37,493 nucleotides of DNA from Lactococcus garvieae (GTDB lineage Bacteria; Bacillota; Bacilli; Lactobacillales; Streptococcaceae): the NCBI RefSeq assembly GCF_016758115.1, contig NZ_WIVG01000020.1:267-37759 (forward strand), read 5' to 3'. Positions within the stretch are counted from its first letter, which is position 1. Each line of letters starts with the position of its first letter. The notes under the pieces were generated by a model. It saw only the letters and a list, made by a program, of their open reading frames with translations, did not search any database and was not told the DNA's origin. Shown piece by piece: positions 36,837 through 37,493 of this stretch. Made by a program: the position numbers and the translations under genes.

Positions 36837-37493
36837 TTAGGTTGTAGGTTGGTGGATGATGAGGGCGGGGCGAGTCCCTGTCTGATGTGGAGGAGAGTGC
36901 CAGCCACCATCACCATTTGATATCGATGCTTCTGAAGTTAGCTGAGCTTGAAAACCAAATTCAGGTGAGAACACGGACCACCCTGGCATCGTACCAGCAT
37001 TAGAGCGAGTCCTTAACCACCACCCCCTGCTCATGCCAGATTCCAGATTAGGTTGTCGTCTATGACCTTGGTTGGGAAAGGCTCGTCCCGGTCCTGATAA
37101 TCGAACCATATCTGCCAAAGAAAGGGAAAAAGCTCTAGGAGTTCCACTGTAGTCAACAACTGTTACGTCATTCGCAACTTCTGGAAAATCTTCTAAATTA
37201 GTGGGTAAGTTATTCCGTCCCCCTCCTCCCCAAGTAAGGGAACTTTCTCTAATTTGGGGACCAGACCAGGGATCAAAATTGCGCACAGGTTTTACAATCT
37301 CGCGAACTCTTTCATCTAGACTAGCGAACCAACTGACATTCCTATCAAAAGATTCAACAAAAGATACATTGTGACTCTGGACTAAATCAGAGATTATCAA
37401 ATGATTACCGTTACTCATGTTCTCAAGATAACGATATCGCCGTCCTGCCATAGTAAAGATACGTCCCGGATACATGGCGCTGAATCTAAACTC
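36837..37493 (-). CDS. C-terminal part of a DUF6273-type secreted/surface protein (cut by window)
   Basis: An open frame runs from the right edge to the stop at 36837 (at least 218 codons); the first ATG at 37475 is probably internal. The sequence has the pattern of DUF6273-like domains in Gram-positive surface proteins: YRYLENMSNGNHLIISD, an RAFSLSLADMVRLSGPGRAF block, GWWLRTRSNAG, then GWSVFSPEFGF and RPALIIHQ at the end. No wall anchor is present at the C-terminus. The function of the domain is unknown. Family assignment is from memory of the motif order. Confidence 0.7.
   Translation of the reverse strand, partial: EFRFSAMYPGRIFTMAGRRYRYLENMSNGNHLIISDLVQSHNVSFVESFDRNVSWFASLDERVREIVKPVRNFDPWSGPQIRESSLTWGGGGRNNLPTNLEDFPEVANDVTVVDYSGTPRAFSLSLADMVRLSGPGRAFPNQGHRRQPNLESGMSRGWWLRTRSNAGTMPGWSVFSPEFGFQAQLTSEASISNGDGGWHSPPHQTGTRPALIIHQPTT

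Noticed and set aside
1-37493. CRISPR arrays, prophage genes or intact transposase genes
   Set aside because: No regular spaced repeats, phage structural genes or complete transposase frames were seen.

Overview
The window is an AT-rich stretch of a low-GC Gram-positive chromosome. Gene content and order point to Lactococcus, probably the L. garvieae-type lineage rather than L. lactis. The clues are coaE-pmrA-rpmG, ctsR-clpC without mcsA/mcsB, mltG-greA, rnz-SDR-recJ-apt, murA-epuA, recU-pbp1A divergent from ypsA, and LysM-bearing GH73 autolysins. The genus is inferred from remembered synteny and protein similarity; no search was run.

Layout. 1-5400 (all minus strand): pyruvate carboxylase and its terminator, a 340-bp spacer with nested inverted repeats, ftsW, and a short L33 gene (rpmG) easily missed because it is only 48 aa. 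5384-7232: a PmrA-like MFS exporter and coaE; coaE looks leaderless and pmrA lacks any standard start codon at its expected N-terminus. 7240-9480: an accessory block between coaE and pfl that holds a self-contained minus-strand cassette (promoter, 49-aa peptide, membrane-anchored 149-aa protein, a gene broken by an early TAG, a 155-aa lipoprotein, terminator), flanked by a probable gene remnant and a hairpin-rich spacer. 9478-12720: pfl and hpf. 12736-15660: the CtsR-controlled ctsR-clpC operon with an operator at the promoter. 15876-19203: greA, mltG (with three 73-residue repeats in its cytoplasmic tail) and rpoE (delta). 19299-23634: rnz-SDR-recJ-apt, overlapping or tightly packed. 23751-25050: tRNA-Arg(CCG) with its terminator, next to a decayed phosphopentomutase-like (YhfW-type) gene and neighbouring fragments. 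25063-30992: a HAD phosphatase, tig, murA-epuA, spx-UPF0223-IMPase and ypsA. 31021-34469 (plus strand): recU-pbp1A-metallohydrolase operon, in which pbp1A appears to start at ATT. 34470-35700: a compact structured element, then a GH73/LysM autolysin. 35752-36830: cysK. 36837 to the right edge: the C-terminal part of a DUF6273-type secreted protein, cut by the window.

Most genes are housekeeping: central carbon metabolism (pyc, pfl), cell wall and division (ftsW, mltG, murA, pbp1A, recU/ypsA, autolysin), proteostasis and stress (ctsR, clpC, tig, spx, hpf, greA) and nucleotide/RNA metabolism (apt, recJ, rnz, rpoE). The best candidates for undescribed biology are the 7.5-9.2 kb cassette of small secreted or membrane proteins, the ATT start of pbp1A, the leaderless coaE, and the repeat-bearing MltG tail.
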